DNA from: Flavobacteriaceae bacterium
Lineage (GTDB): Bacteria > Bacteroidota > Bacteroidia > Flavobacteriales > Flavobacteriaceae
Direction: 5' to 3'
DNA: 37,987 bases
NCBI GenBank assembly: GCA_947371275.1
Contig: CANBOV010000021.1
Location: 1-37,987, forward strand
Part shown: positions 8,655-17,140 of the stretch, in pieces
Layout of the letters: every line of letters begins with the position of its first letter
Numbering within the stretch: position 1 is the stretch's first letter
Program-made: the position numbers and the translations under genes
The notes under the pieces: generated by a model
The model's input: the letters and a program-made list of their open reading frames with translations, nothing else
Database searches by the model: none
Told to the model about the DNA's origin: nothing

Positions 8655-9645
8655 AGTTGGTAATAATTTGGTCAAAAGAATCCTGATTCGAAATCAGTTG
8701 GCTTTTAATTGGTAAATAATATAATTGTTCTTTTAAAACAGGTGTTTGCAAACGTACAAAATCCTTTTCGGTGGTAATGACGATTTTATTGATAGCTCTA
8801 TTTTTTATGGTCATGATATCGCTTTCACTGAAATGATGGTGATCTGCGAATACAATGGTATTTTCTTTTTTGGCTCCTAAATGTTCGAAAAAAGATTTAG
8901 GTTTGGCAATTCCGGCTAATAGTACATTTTCATTTGCTTTGCAATCGGCTACAGCCATGGTATTGGTGCCATTGTACAAAGTATCTTCATAGACTATACA
9001 GCTGAAGAAGATGGGGATATCCAGCCCAATTTTCTTTTTTATAGCATGTTGTGCAATTTGGGAAATTGCAGGCGGACATTTAGTGACAATTATCATGTCG
9101 GCTCTCTTTGCGCCTCTTCTACTTTCTCGAAGATTTCCGGTTGGCACTATAAAATCCTGGTAATACAAATCGTCGTAGGCCGTTAGTAAAATATAAAAGC
9201 CTGCTTTCACTTTGCGGTGTTGGAAGGCATCATCGAGTAAGATGACTTGGGGTTTGGATTCTTGTTTTAAGAGTTGGTTGATTCCGTTGCATCGGTCGGC
9301 ATCCACTGCCACTTGGATATGAGGGAACTTCATGTAGTACTGCATCGGTTCGTCACCTAGATTCCTTGCTGTGGAATGCGCATTGGCCAAAATAAACCCT
9401 TTTGATTTTCTTTTATAGCCTCTGCTCAGTGTTGCAACCTTGTAATGAGGAGAAAGTAAGCGAATTAATGATTCTATTTGGGGTGTTTTTCCGGTACCCC
9501 CGACGCTTAGATTACCTACTGCAATGACTGGAATATTGAAAGAATAGGATTTTATGATCCCTATATCAAAGAGGAAATTTCTAATTGAGGTAATTATTCC
9601 ATAGAGTATGGCAAAGGGGAAAAGCGCTAATCTCACTACATTCAT
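8626..9645 (-). CDS. lpxK: Tetraacyldisaccharide 4'-kinase
   Basis: 339 aa. LpxK phosphorylates the 4' position of the lipid A disaccharide at the cytoplasmic face of the inner membrane, the sixth step of the Raetz pathway. A hydrophobic N-terminus (residues 4-20) is followed by the P-loop-like VGNLSVGGTGKTP at about 42-54, which is diagnostic, and by the LLDDAFQHRK motif. TTEKDFVRL in the C-terminal half is also typical. The start ATG is fixed by the LpxK-type N-terminus. A consensus promoter ends only 4 nt before this ATG, predicting a transcript with essentially no leader. Its last 29 nt overlap punA. Confidence 0.95.
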   Translation of the reverse strand: MNVVRLALFPFAILYGIITSIRNFLFDIGIIKSYSFNIPVIAVGNLSVGGTGKTPQIESLIRLLSPHYKVATLSRGYKRKSKGFILANAHSTARNLGDEPMQYYMKFPHIQVAVDADRCNGINQLLKQESKPQVILLDDAFQHRKVKAGFYILLTAYDDLYYQDFIVPTGNLRESRRGAKRADMIIVTKCPPAISQIAQHAIKKKIGLDIPIFFSCIVYEDTLYNGTNTMAVADCKANENVLLAGIAKPKSFFEHLGAKKENTIVFADHHHFSESDIMTIKNRAINKIVITTEKDFVRLQTPVLKEQLYYLPIKSQLISNQDSFDQIITNYVGTCSGNR

Positions 9646-9649
9646 GAAA

Positions 9650-9680
9650 CAAATATAAAAATATTAGCCACGCAAGCAAA
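9650..9680 (-). promoter_or_regulatory. Consensus promoter of lpxK-punA
   Basis: On the minus strand, TTTG (9680-9677), a 19-bp spacer and TATATTTG (9657-9650) match the Bacteroidota housekeeping promoter TTTG-N17-23-TAnnTTTG. Only four bases (TTTC) separate the -7 element from the lpxK ATG at 9645, so initiation is expected at or within a base or two of the start codon. Confidence 0.65.
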
Positions 9681-9742
9681 TCATTTGGTTATTTGCTATA
9701 ATTAAAATAGATTTTAACAAGAATTTTGGTTGGGTTGAAGGC

Positions 9743-9758
9743 CACGAATTCACGAATG
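9743..9758. repeat. Short direct repeat CACGAATT / CACGAATG
   Basis: Two adjacent copies of an 8-mer, preceded by GGC, lie in the 240-bp divergent intergenic region. From memory, the phrase GGCCACGAATTCACGAAT recurs between genes in many flavobacterial genomes, so this may be a fragment of a dispersed repeat. Only two copies are visible here. Confidence 0.3.
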
Positions 9759-9823
9759 TTTTGCTAGGTAGCAGGAGATGGGTTGCTAGTACAACATGCT
9801 TTTTTATAGTGACAAATTGATTG

Positions 9824-9858
9824 TTGTTATTCAATTTGAGAAAAAGATTCTATCTTTG
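9824..9858 (+). promoter_or_regulatory. Promoter of the secreted hypothetical gene
   Basis: TTG at 9824-9826, 24 bp, then TATCTTTG at 9851-9858, a perfect -7 element. The predicted start of transcription near 9863 lies downstream of the ATG at 9796 and upstream of the ATG at 9886. This selects 9886 as the start of the next gene. Confidence 0.55.
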
Positions 9859-9885
9859 GAAAAGAATGCTATTTATAGAATCGAA

Positions 9886-10452
9886 ATGAGGACATTATCC
9901 CTACTACTTGCTTTATTTTTGGTGGCCACTGCCCCTATTTTTTCACAGGAAAAAGACAATGTTGATTTGTTGAAAATCATTTTTACAAAATACTATAAAG
10001 AGGAAAAAGTTATTGCTAAAGGCAGGTTACAATTGTTGCGTTTTTATTGTAAAAAAGCCCCTAATAACGAAGAGGTACTGGCGGTAATTGCTTCTAGTGA
10101 CTATTTAAAAAAGAATGCAAATGAGATTAAGTCACAGATAGATAATACCGTAAATGAAGATTGGTCTTCTGCTTACACTACATTATTTACTGGGCAAAAC
10201 CAATATTTAAAAAGCAAGGTAAACGATTGTCAATCTTTGGAAGAATTTAGAGTCGACTATGCAAAACATGGCGAAAACAATCAGCGTTTGATGATTGTTA
10301 GTAAGCCTATCTACTTTGCTAACCAGAACAGTGCTTTAGTTAAGGTAGCTTTTTACCGGAGTATAGAGCACAATAACAGTAGTTATCTGTTATTTGAAAA
10401 AATAAATGGTAAATGGACCCTTAAGGATTATTTATATGAATGGGCCACTTGA
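9886..10452 (+). CDS. Secreted or periplasmic protein of unknown function
   Basis: 188 aa. I do not recognise a named family. With the start at 9886 the protein opens with a clear signal peptide (MRTLSLLLALFLVATAPIFSQ). The longer frame from 9796 would put 30 polar residues in front of it and would begin upstream of the predicted promoter. The mature part is a mixed alpha/beta sequence with two Cys and ends in a strand-turn-strand (FEKINGKWTLKDYLYEW) like that seen in small SnoaL/NTF2-like or lumazine-binding-like domains; that likeness is only suggestive. It lies 35 nt upstream of the Nif3-like gene and may share a transcript with it. Confidence 0.75.
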   Translation: MRTLSLLLALFLVATAPIFSQEKDNVDLLKIIFTKYYKEEKVIAKGRLQLLRFYCKKAPNNEEVLAVIASSDYLKKNANEIKSQIDNTVNEDWSSAYTTLFTGQNQYLKSKVNDCQSLEEFRVDYAKHGENNQRLMIVSKPIYFANQNSALVKVAFYRSIEHNNSSYLLFEKINGKWTLKDYLYEWAT

Positions 10453-10487
10453 TAAGTAAACAGTATTGAAAGAAGAAAAAATATAGT

Positions 10488-11582
10488 ATGAAATTAAAAG
10501 AACTACTCCTTATTTTGGAAGAAATGGCCCCATTGGCCTATGCTGAAGATTTTGACAATGTAGGGTTGCTGCTAGGCGATACTGAACTTGATATTACGGG
10601 GATATTGGTATGCCATGATGCTTTGGAAAGCGTTATTGAAGAGGCCATAGCGAAACAATGTAATTTGGTTGTATGCTTCCACCCTATTTTATTTTCAGGT
10701 TTGAAGAAAATAACGGGCAAGGATTATGTAGAGCGTGCCATTATTAAGGCCATCAAGAATGACATTGCAATTTACGCTGTGCATACGGCATTGGATAATC
10801 ACAAAGAAGGCGTTAATAAGATTTTTTGCGATGCTTTGGGGTTGACGCAAACGCGTATTTTGATTCCGAAGCCCAATTTTATTCAGAAACTTGTGACCTA
10901 TACTATACCTGAAAATGCAGCGCTGCTTCGCACAGCTTTGTTTGATGCTGGTGCGGGTAAAATTGGGAATTATGAAGATTGCAGTTTTAGTTCGACGGGG
11001 CTCGGCAGCTATAAGGGTAATGAGGACAGTAATCCAACTATTGGGAATCGGTTTGAGTTTGTTACCACTGAAGAAATCAAAATTGAAGTTACGTTTGAGA
11101 AGCAGTTGCAATCGAAAGTATTGAAGGCGTTGTTTTCGAACCATGTGTATGAAGAAGTTGCCTATGAAGTATATGCTTTAGAAAATGTGCATCAAAATAT
11201 TGGATTGGGAATGATTGGCAGCTTAGGACAACCGATGGAGGAAACAGCGTTCCTTAGTTACGTAAAAGACACCATGGGCTGTGGGGGAATACGTCATAGT
11301 GCATTACTAGGAAAAAAAATAGAAAAAGTTGCGGTATTGGGAGGTTCGGGAAGTTTTGCTATTGCCAATGCAAAAAGAGCAGGCGCCGATATTTTCTTAA
11401 CCGCTGATTTGAAGTACCACAACTTTTATGAGGCTGAAAATCAACTTGTATTGGCCGATATAGGTCACTTTGAAAGTGAAAGATTTACAAAAAATTATAT
11501 TGTTGATTTTCTTAAGAAAAAAATCCTTAATTTTGCAATCATTTTTTCGGAAGAAAATACAAATCCAGTTAAGTACTTATAA
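10488..11582 (+). CDS. Nif3-like dinuclear metal centre protein (DUF34 family)
   Basis: 364 aa, the long form of the family, with a central inserted PII/CutA-like domain between the two Nif3 halves. Metal-site features are visible: CFHPILFSGLKK at about 64-75, AVHTALDN at about 97-104, and the C-terminal ADIGHFESE carrying the last His and Glu ligands. Family members are often labelled 'GTP cyclohydrolase I type 2', but the physiological role is unsettled, so I keep the structural name. The coiled-coil protein gene starts 3 nt downstream; this pairing is common in Bacteroidota and suggests a shared role. Confidence 0.9.
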   Translation: MKLKELLLILEEMAPLAYAEDFDNVGLLLGDTELDITGILVCHDALESVIEEAIAKQCNLVVCFHPILFSGLKKITGKDYVERAIIKAIKNDIAIYAVHTALDNHKEGVNKIFCDALGLTQTRILIPKPNFIQKLVTYTIPENAALLRTALFDAGAGKIGNYEDCSFSSTGLGSYKGNEDSNPTIGNRFEFVTTEEIKIEVTFEKQLQSKVLKALFSNHVYEEVAYEVYALENVHQNIGLGMIGSLGQPMEETAFLSYVKDTMGCGGIRHSALLGKKIEKVAVLGGSGSFAIANAKRAGADIFLTADLKYHNFYEAENQLVLADIGHFESERFTKNYIVDFLKKKILNFAIIFSEENTNPVKYL

Positions 11583-11585
11583 AAT

Positions 11586-12365
11586 ATGGCGGCTACAAAA
11601 GAACTAAGTGTTGAAGACAAATTGAGAGCTATTTATGACCTACAAATCATAGATACAAGAATTGATGAAATCAGAAACGTTAGAGGGGAATTACCTTTAG
11701 AAGTGGAAGATTTAGAAGATGAAGTTACCGGTTTAAGCACTCGTTTAGATAAATTAAAAAGTGATTTAGTTTCTATAGAAGAGCAGATCAAAACCAAGAA
11801 AAGTGCAATTGAAGAGCATCAAGTAGCAATTAAAAAATATACTGCTCAACAAAAAGAAGTTCGCAACAACAGAGAATTCAATTCGTTAACTAAAGAAGTA
11901 GAATTTCAAGAATTGGAGATTCAATTGGCGGAGAAACAAATCAAAGAATTGAAAGCTTCTATAGATCATAAAAAAGAAGTTATTGCTACTTCAAAAGAGC
12001 GTTTAGATCAAAAGTCAACGCATTTGAAGCATAAAAAAGCGGAGTTGAATGACATCATGTCTGAGACCCAAAAAGAAGAAAACTTCTTGATGGAGAAATC
12101 GGCTGAGTTTGAAGCACAAATAGAAGAGCGTTTATTAGCAGCCTACAAAAGAATACGTTCTAGTGTGCGCAATGGTTTAGCTGTAGTTTCTATTGAGCGT
12201 GGAGCGTCTGCAGGATCGTTCTTTACAATACCGCCGCAAACGCAAGTAGAAATTGCCGCTCGCAAAAAGGTCATTACAGATGAGCATTCAGGAAGAATTT
12301 TGGTTGATGCTTCTTTAGCGGAAGAGGAAAGAGAGAAAATGCAAAAATTATTTGCTCACTTATAA
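11586..12365 (+). CDS. Coiled-coil protein of the C4-type zinc-ribbon family (COG1579), zinc ligands lost
   Basis: 259 aa. Residues about 10-185 are a long heptad-rich antiparallel coiled coil. They are followed by the C-terminal region that in COG1579 proteins is a CxxC...CxxC zinc ribbon. The surrounding framework is preserved (ERGASAGSFFTIPPQTQVEI and ITDEHSGRILVD), but the ligand positions are Ser, Ala or Asp and no cysteine remains. The fold is probably kept without metal. Function is unknown; the family has been linked to nucleic acid binding and is typically next to nif3. It is followed directly by an intrinsic terminator. Confidence 0.85.
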   Translation: MAATKELSVEDKLRAIYDLQIIDTRIDEIRNVRGELPLEVEDLEDEVTGLSTRLDKLKSDLVSIEEQIKTKKSAIEEHQVAIKKYTAQQKEVRNNREFNSLTKEVEFQELEIQLAEKQIKELKASIDHKKEVIATSKERLDQKSTHLKHKKAELNDIMSETQKEENFLMEKSAEFEAQIEERLLAAYKRIRSSVRNGLAVVSIERGASAGSFFTIPPQTQVEIAARKKVITDEHSGRILVDASLAEEEREKMQKLFAHL

Positions 12366-12371
12366 TATACT

Positions 12372-12397
12372 AATCCCGATTTATTCGGGATTTTTTT
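12372..12397 (+). terminator. Intrinsic terminator after the nif3-like operon
   Basis: Perfect 8-bp stem AATCCCGA / TCGGGATT with loop TTTAT, followed by an unbroken T run to 12397. The next base (12398) is the A of the hydrolase start codon, so the T tract sits where the ribosome would bind for that gene. Confidence 0.85.
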
Positions 12398-13243
12398 ATG
12401 AAGAAACTATATTTTTTTATTGCGACCAAAACTATAGGGTTATACTTGAATTGCCTTAGTTATATCAATGCGACTAGTGCAAGGAGGAAGGCCTATGCCC
12501 TATTTAGTCAGCCTAGAAAGGGAAGGTTAAAAAAAGAACGATTACCGAGGACCCTTTTTTTTTCGGTGCATGAACTATTCGAATACAAAAGTGAAACCAT
12601 ACAAACTTATGTATGGGAAGGGGATGAAACCATTATAGTATTGGCTCATGGATGGGAAAGCAATTCTTCTCGATGGAAAAAGTTATTAGTTCAATTGAAG
12701 CCTTTGGGGCACACCATCATCGCGGTTGATGCACCGGCACATGGACTGAGCAGTGGCAAAGAATTTAATGCTCCTAAATATGCTGAATTTCTGAATGAAG
12801 TTTCAAAAAAATACCAACCTAAAATCGTGATAGGCCATTCTATAGGAGGCGCTGCCTTGGCTTTTTATCTTAACAAATATGAAAACCCAACCGTTGAAAA
12901 AGTCATATTATTGGGTGCCCCTTCAGAATTTAAGTTGTTGAGTGATAATTTTGTTTCGATGCTTAGTTTGAACAACCGTATTAAACACCGATTGGAGGTT
13001 TATTATCAAAAAAAGTTCGGTATTGCCATTGATGCTTTTGCTGGGCACAAATTTGCGGCAAACTTTAGTCAAAAAGCCTTGATAGCACATGATCGCAAAG
13101 ATAAAATTGTTCTTGTAAGTGAAGGACGAAAGTATGCCGAAACCTGGAAGCAAGCGGTTTATATTGAAACGGAAGGTCTTGGGCATAGCATGCATGACAC
13201 CGCACTTTACCAAAAAATAATTCAATTTATCCAAGAACGATAG
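12398..13243 (+). CDS. Alpha/beta-fold hydrolase
   Basis: 281 aa. It has the canonical alpha/beta hydrolase order: an HGW oxyanion region (VLAHGWESNSSRW, about 82-93), VDAPAHGLSSG at 110-120, a nucleophile elbow GHSIGG with S148, a candidate acid in HDRKDK (D232 or D235), and the catalytic His in GLGHSMHD (H263). The N-terminus is hydrophobic (residues 4-24), compatible with membrane association. The substrate is unknown. The start codon directly abuts the terminator of the preceding operon, so either the promoter lies inside the upstream gene and transcription reads through, or initiation is leaderless. No downstream ATG gives a better start. Confidence 0.88.
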   Translation: MKKLYFFIATKTIGLYLNCLSYINATSARRKAYALFSQPRKGRLKKERLPRTLFFSVHELFEYKSETIQTYVWEGDETIIVLAHGWESNSSRWKKLLVQLKPLGHTIIAVDAPAHGLSSGKEFNAPKYAEFLNEVSKKYQPKIVIGHSIGGAALAFYLNKYENPTVEKVILLGAPSEFKLLSDNFVSMLSLNNRIKHRLEVYYQKKFGIAIDAFAGHKFAANFSQKALIAHDRKDKIVLVSEGRKYAETWKQAVYIETEGLGHSMHDTALYQKIIQFIQER

Positions 13244-13285
13244 TAGCACTCGACCACTACTATGGCAGTACTGTTCTCCACAGTA
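13240..13285. other. Two small inverted repeats after the hydrolase
   Basis: ATAGTAG (13240-13246) pairs with CTACTAT (13257-13263), and TACTGT (13269-13274) pairs with ACAGTA (13280-13285). Neither is followed by a T run, so they are not standard intrinsic terminators. They could be 3' mRNA structures or operator-like sites in the 238-bp gap before cphA. Confidence 0.3.
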
Positions 13286-13414
13286 GATTGCAGCCTAACT
13301 CATAGTGCCTGTAATGTAATTCTATAGTCATAATAAACTGAAAATCAATAGCAATTACTTTTTGCTTGAATTGGTAGCATAAGTTTTTAGTTTTTCTGCA
13401 AAAAAAAGTACAAT

Positions 13415-13439
13415 TAGGAAACAAATATTTCCTATTTTT
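13415..13439 (+). terminator. AT-rich hairpin with T tract upstream of cphA
   Basis: Perfect 7-bp stem TAGGAAA / TTTCCTA, loop CAAATA, followed by TTTTT. It lies 43 nt before the cphA ATG. It could terminate hydrolase transcription, or act as an attenuator or operator for cphA. The stem is AT-rich, so the call is tentative. Confidence 0.4.
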
Positions 13440-13481
13440 AACAAAATGATTAGCATTTAGTCTTATTAACCCTTCCTAACT

Positions 13482-16106
13482 ATGAAGATTCTAAAAATAC
13501 AAGCCTTACGTGGACCTAATATTTGGAGTGTCCAACGTAAAAAACTAATCCAAATGCGTTTGGATTTAGAAGAAATGGAGCAATCACCAACGAATACTAT
13601 TGAAGGATTTCGAGAACGCATCGAAGCGATGTTTCCTACTATGATTGAACACCGTTGTTCTGAAGGGTGTAGGGGTGGATTCTTTTCACGTATCGATCGA
13701 GGTACCTGGATGGGTCATGTGATTGAACATATAGCCTTAGAAATACAAACACTTGCCGGAATGGAAACCGGTTTTGGAAGGACTAGAGAAACGAAAACTC
13801 CGGGGATTTACAATGTAGTTTTCAGTTATACAGAAGAGAATGTTGGGATGTTTGCCGCCGAGAGTTCGGTTGCCATTGCAGAAGCCTTAATTTCGGGTGC
13901 CGCTTACGACGTTGAAGCTGATATTCAAAAAATGAGAGAGATTCGTGAGCGAGTGCGTTTAGGACCTTCTACTGGAAGTATTGTTGAAGAAGCTGTAGCC
14001 CGTGACATACCTTGGATACGTTTGGGAACTAATTCCTTAGTACAATTAGGATATGGTGTCAATCAGATGCGTTTTCAGGCAACGATTACATGTAAAACCA
14101 GTAACATTGCGGTAGATATTGCTTGTAACAAAGAGGAGACCAAGCGCATGCTTGATTTAGCTTCGATACCGGTTGCAAGCGGCAGTATTTGTGTGGATGA
14201 AGAAGATTTAGAACATACTATAAAGAAAATAGGTTATCCAATTGTATTAAAACCTTTGGATGGGAACCATGGCAAAGGAGCTTCTATTAATGTAGTTACG
14301 TGGGAAGATGCGGTTGCAGGATTGGCTTATGCCCAAAAATACAGTCGGCGTGTCATTGTAGAGAAGTTTATTACCGGCTTTGACTTTAGAGTTTTGGTTA
14401 TAGACAATAAGCTTGTTGCTGCGGCAAAGCGTGAGCCTGCCCATGTAAAAGGGGATGGAAGCTTAACCATACAACAATTAATAGAAGAAACGAATAAAGA
14501 TCCTAGACGAGGATACGGGCATGAAAATGTCCTAACCCAAATTGATGTGGACCGCGACACGACTGATTTATTAGAAAAGTTAAACTATACTTTGGACACT
14601 GTTCCTGCTAAAGATGAAGTCGTGTATTTAAAATCGACTGCTAACTTGAGTACAGGAGGCACCTCTGTAGATGTAACAGACATGATGCATCCAGAGAATA
14701 TATTCCTCTGTGAACGTATTTCAAGGGTAATTGGGTTAGACATCTGTGGCGTTGATATTATGGCTCAGAATTTGACCGAACCATTAAAAGAAAATGGAGG
14801 ATGTATCCTTGAAGTGAATGCCGCACCAGGATTCAGAATGCACTTAGCCCCTTCGGAAGGATTACCTAGAAACGTGGCCGCTCCCGTTATTGACATGTTG
14901 TATCCTCCAGGAAAGCCTAGTAGAATTCCGATTATTGCTATTACGGGAACAAATGGTAAAACCACCACTACTCGATTGATTGCCCATATTGTTAAAAACA
15001 ATGGGTATCGTGTAGGCTTTACCACTTCGGATGGTATCTATGTGCAGAACCACATGATGGAGAAAGGCGACACTACAGGGCCTATATCTGCTGAATACAT
15101 ACTGAAAGACCCGACGGTTGAATTTGCCGTGTTGGAGACAGCACGTGGCGGTATATTGCGTTCTGGATTAGGATTTAGTCGTTGTGACATAGGTATCATT
15201 ACCAACATTCAAGAAGATCACTTAGGATTGAGTGATATTCATACCTTGGATGATTTGGCACGTGTCAAGGCAACGGTTGTTCGTAGCATCAAAAAAGACG
15301 GTTGGGCGATACTGAATGCAGAAGACGAATATTGTTTAAAAATAGCCAATGAATTAAGCTGTAATATCGCTTATTTCAGTTTGGATGAAAACAACCCAAC
15401 AGTGCAGCAATTTGCCAAAGAAGGTAAGATTGTAGCGGTGTATGAAAATGGTTTTATCACGATTAAAAAAGGAGAATGGAAAATACGTGTAGAACGTGCG
15501 ACCCATGTTCCTTTAACGATGGGTGGCAAGGCGCGTTTTATGATTTCAAACGTACTGGCTGCTACATTGGCTAGTTATTTATATGGCTTTAAAACAGAAG
15601 ATATTAGTTTGTCGCTACAAACCTTTATTCCGAGTGCGGCTCAAACACCGGGACGTATGAATATTTTTGAATTCAAAAAATTCAAAGTTCTGATTGACTT
15701 TGCTCATAACCCTGCGGGTTATAAAGGAGTGGAGGAATATTTATCATCCGTAGAAGCTACTAAGAAAATTGGAATTATTGCTGGGGTTGGTGATCGACGT
15801 GATGAGGACATTAAGGAATGTGCGATGATTGCTGCCCGTATGTTTGACCACATCATCATTCGTCAAGAGAAATACTTACGTGGTCGAACAGAGGAAGAAA
15901 TCATTGGTTTGATTATGGAAGGAATTGCTGCCTCGGGTCGAACCGTTACTCATGAAATCATTACTAAAGAAGTGGAAGCCATCAAGCATGCTATAGATAC
16001 GGCTGCAGACGGAAGTTTTATTACGGCCTTGAGTGATGTTGTCACGAATGCGATTAACATTGTTCAGGAGTATTTGGACAAGGAGAATGAAGAAGGACAA
16101 TTATAA
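13482..16106 (+). CDS. cphA: Cyanophycin synthetase
   Basis: 874 aa, the usual CphA1 size. CphA polymerises aspartate and arginine into cyanophycin (multi-L-arginyl-poly-L-aspartate), a nitrogen and carbon reserve, using two ATP sites. Three regions are visible: an N-terminal domain with HRCSEGCRGGF and GHVIEHIALEIQ (about 55-95); an ATP-grasp domain with PIVLKPLDGNHGKGASI (about 250-268); and a Mur-ligase-like domain with P-loop AITGTNGKTTTTR (about 485-498), ending in DFAHNPAGY and a C-terminal Mur lobe. No cyanophycinase or isoaspartyl peptidase gene is nearby, so degradation would have to be encoded elsewhere. A terminator-like hairpin follows. Confidence 0.95.
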   Translation: MKILKIQALRGPNIWSVQRKKLIQMRLDLEEMEQSPTNTIEGFRERIEAMFPTMIEHRCSEGCRGGFFSRIDRGTWMGHVIEHIALEIQTLAGMETGFGRTRETKTPGIYNVVFSYTEENVGMFAAESSVAIAEALISGAAYDVEADIQKMREIRERVRLGPSTGSIVEEAVARDIPWIRLGTNSLVQLGYGVNQMRFQATITCKTSNIAVDIACNKEETKRMLDLASIPVASGSICVDEEDLEHTIKKIGYPIVLKPLDGNHGKGASINVVTWEDAVAGLAYAQKYSRRVIVEKFITGFDFRVLVIDNKLVAAAKREPAHVKGDGSLTIQQLIEETNKDPRRGYGHENVLTQIDVDRDTTDLLEKLNYTLDTVPAKDEVVYLKSTANLSTGGTSVDVTDMMHPENIFLCERISRVIGLDICGVDIMAQNLTEPLKENGGCILEVNAAPGFRMHLAPSEGLPRNVAAPVIDMLYPPGKPSRIPIIAITGTNGKTTTTRLIAHIVKNNGYRVGFTTSDGIYVQNHMMEKGDTTGPISAEYILKDPTVEFAVLETARGGILRSGLGFSRCDIGIITNIQEDHLGLSDIHTLDDLARVKATVVRSIKKDGWAILNAEDEYCLKIANELSCNIAYFSLDENNPTVQQFAKEGKIVAVYENGFITIKKGEWKIRVERATHVPLTMGGKARFMISNVLAATLASYLYGFKTEDISLSLQTFIPSAAQTPGRMNIFEFKKFKVLIDFAHNPAGYKGVEEYLSSVEATKKIGIIAGVGDRRDEDIKECAMIAARMFDHIIIRQEKYLRGRTEEEIIGLIMEGIAASGRTVTHEIITKEVEAIKHAIDTAADGSFITALSDVVTNAINIVQEYLDKENEEGQL

Positions 16107-16125
16107 TTAGTAAAGTGAAGCTAAA

Positions 16126-16152
16126 TAGAAGTTTTCCTTCTACATTTTTTTT
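16126..16152 (+). terminator. Intrinsic terminator after cphA
   Basis: 6-bp stem TAGAAG / CTTCTA with loop TTTTC, then CA and eight T. It lies 19 nt after the cphA stop and 20 nt before the methyltransferase ATG. Confidence 0.6.
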
Positions 16153-16172
16153 AAAAAAATAGAAAAGCAAAC

Positions 16173-17081
16173 ATGAAAAAAGTCAAAAATGCCATCAAAC
16201 ATCTAGCGAATCAACTTCCTTATGTTAAAACATTATATAAACAATCGGCTAATTGTACTCATCCCAACGGCCATTATTATTCTCCTGTTTTTTCTATAGA
16301 AGATGTAAAGAATAGACAAGATAGCATTTGGAAAGACGTCAACAAAGATGGCATTCCGTGTATTGAATTGAGAACAAATGAGCAAAAGCAATTGGTATTG
16401 CAGTTAAGTTCTCACTACCATGAAATGCCATTTCAAGCAGAAAAATCAGCTCAATTAAGGTACGATTTCAAAAATGGCTATTTTTCGTACTCCGATGGCA
16501 TACTCTTGTATTCCATGATACGACAGTTCCAACCCAAAAGAATTATTGAAATAGGTTCGGGACATAGTTCAGCATTAATGTTAGATACCAACGAATTGTT
16601 TTTCAAGAATGAAATCGATTTAACCTTTATAGAGCCTTATCCTGCGGAGCGATTGGATTGGTTAATGAATGCTGAGGATAAAAAGAGGTTTACTGTAATT
16701 CCTGATTTTGTCCAATCGGTTTCATTGAACGTCTTTGCGCAATTGGGGGCGGGCGATATCTTGTTTATTGACAGTACACATGTCTCTAAAACGGGTAGTG
16801 ATGTTAACTATATTTTATTTGATGTTTTACCTGTTTTACAACCAGGGGTTATCATACATTTTCACGATGTATTCTATCCTTTTGAATATCCTAAAGAATG
16901 GGTTTTCAATGGCTATAATTGGAATGAAGATTACTTACTAAGGGCTTTTTTAATGTGTAATTCTACTTACGACATACTATTATTTCCTGATTATTTATAC
17001 TTGCACCATAAGGAGGTATTTGATAGTATGCCTTTATGTAAATTAAATACTGGAGGAAGTTTTTGGATTAAAAAAAAATAA
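16173..17081 (+). CDS. Class I SAM-dependent methyltransferase
   Basis: 302 aa. Rossmann-type methyltransferase motifs are visible: motif I IIEIGSGHSSALMLD at about 129-143, an acidic strand end in LTFIEPYPAERL, and the post-II/III region GDILFIDSTHVSK followed by GVIIHFHDVFYPFEYP. This arrangement matches the Methyltransf_24-like group often found in surface-polysaccharide clusters. No signal peptide or membrane helix is seen, so it is probably cytoplasmic. Neighbours (cphA, VOC protein) give no pathway clue. Substrate unknown. Confidence 0.8.
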   Translation: MKKVKNAIKHLANQLPYVKTLYKQSANCTHPNGHYYSPVFSIEDVKNRQDSIWKDVNKDGIPCIELRTNEQKQLVLQLSSHYHEMPFQAEKSAQLRYDFKNGYFSYSDGILLYSMIRQFQPKRIIEIGSGHSSALMLDTNELFFKNEIDLTFIEPYPAERLDWLMNAEDKKRFTVIPDFVQSVSLNVFAQLGAGDILFIDSTHVSKTGSDVNYILFDVLPVLQPGVIIHFHDVFYPFEYPKEWVFNGYNWNEDYLLRAFLMCNSTYDILLFPDYLYLHHKEVFDSMPLCKLNTGGSFWIKKK

Positions 17082-17140
17082 GCAGTTGTTCGATGTCAAT
17101 TGAATTATTTGATTAAACAGTCACTATAAAACTTGAAAAA

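Noticed and set aside
9796..9885. N-terminal extension of the secreted hypothetical protein
   Set aside because: It would begin upstream of a perfect -7 element (9851-9858) and bury a clear signal peptide behind 30 polar residues.
10695..11144. Antisense open frames within the nif3-like gene
   Set aside because: They lack recognisable domains and sit opposite a well-supported gene; treated as shadow frames.
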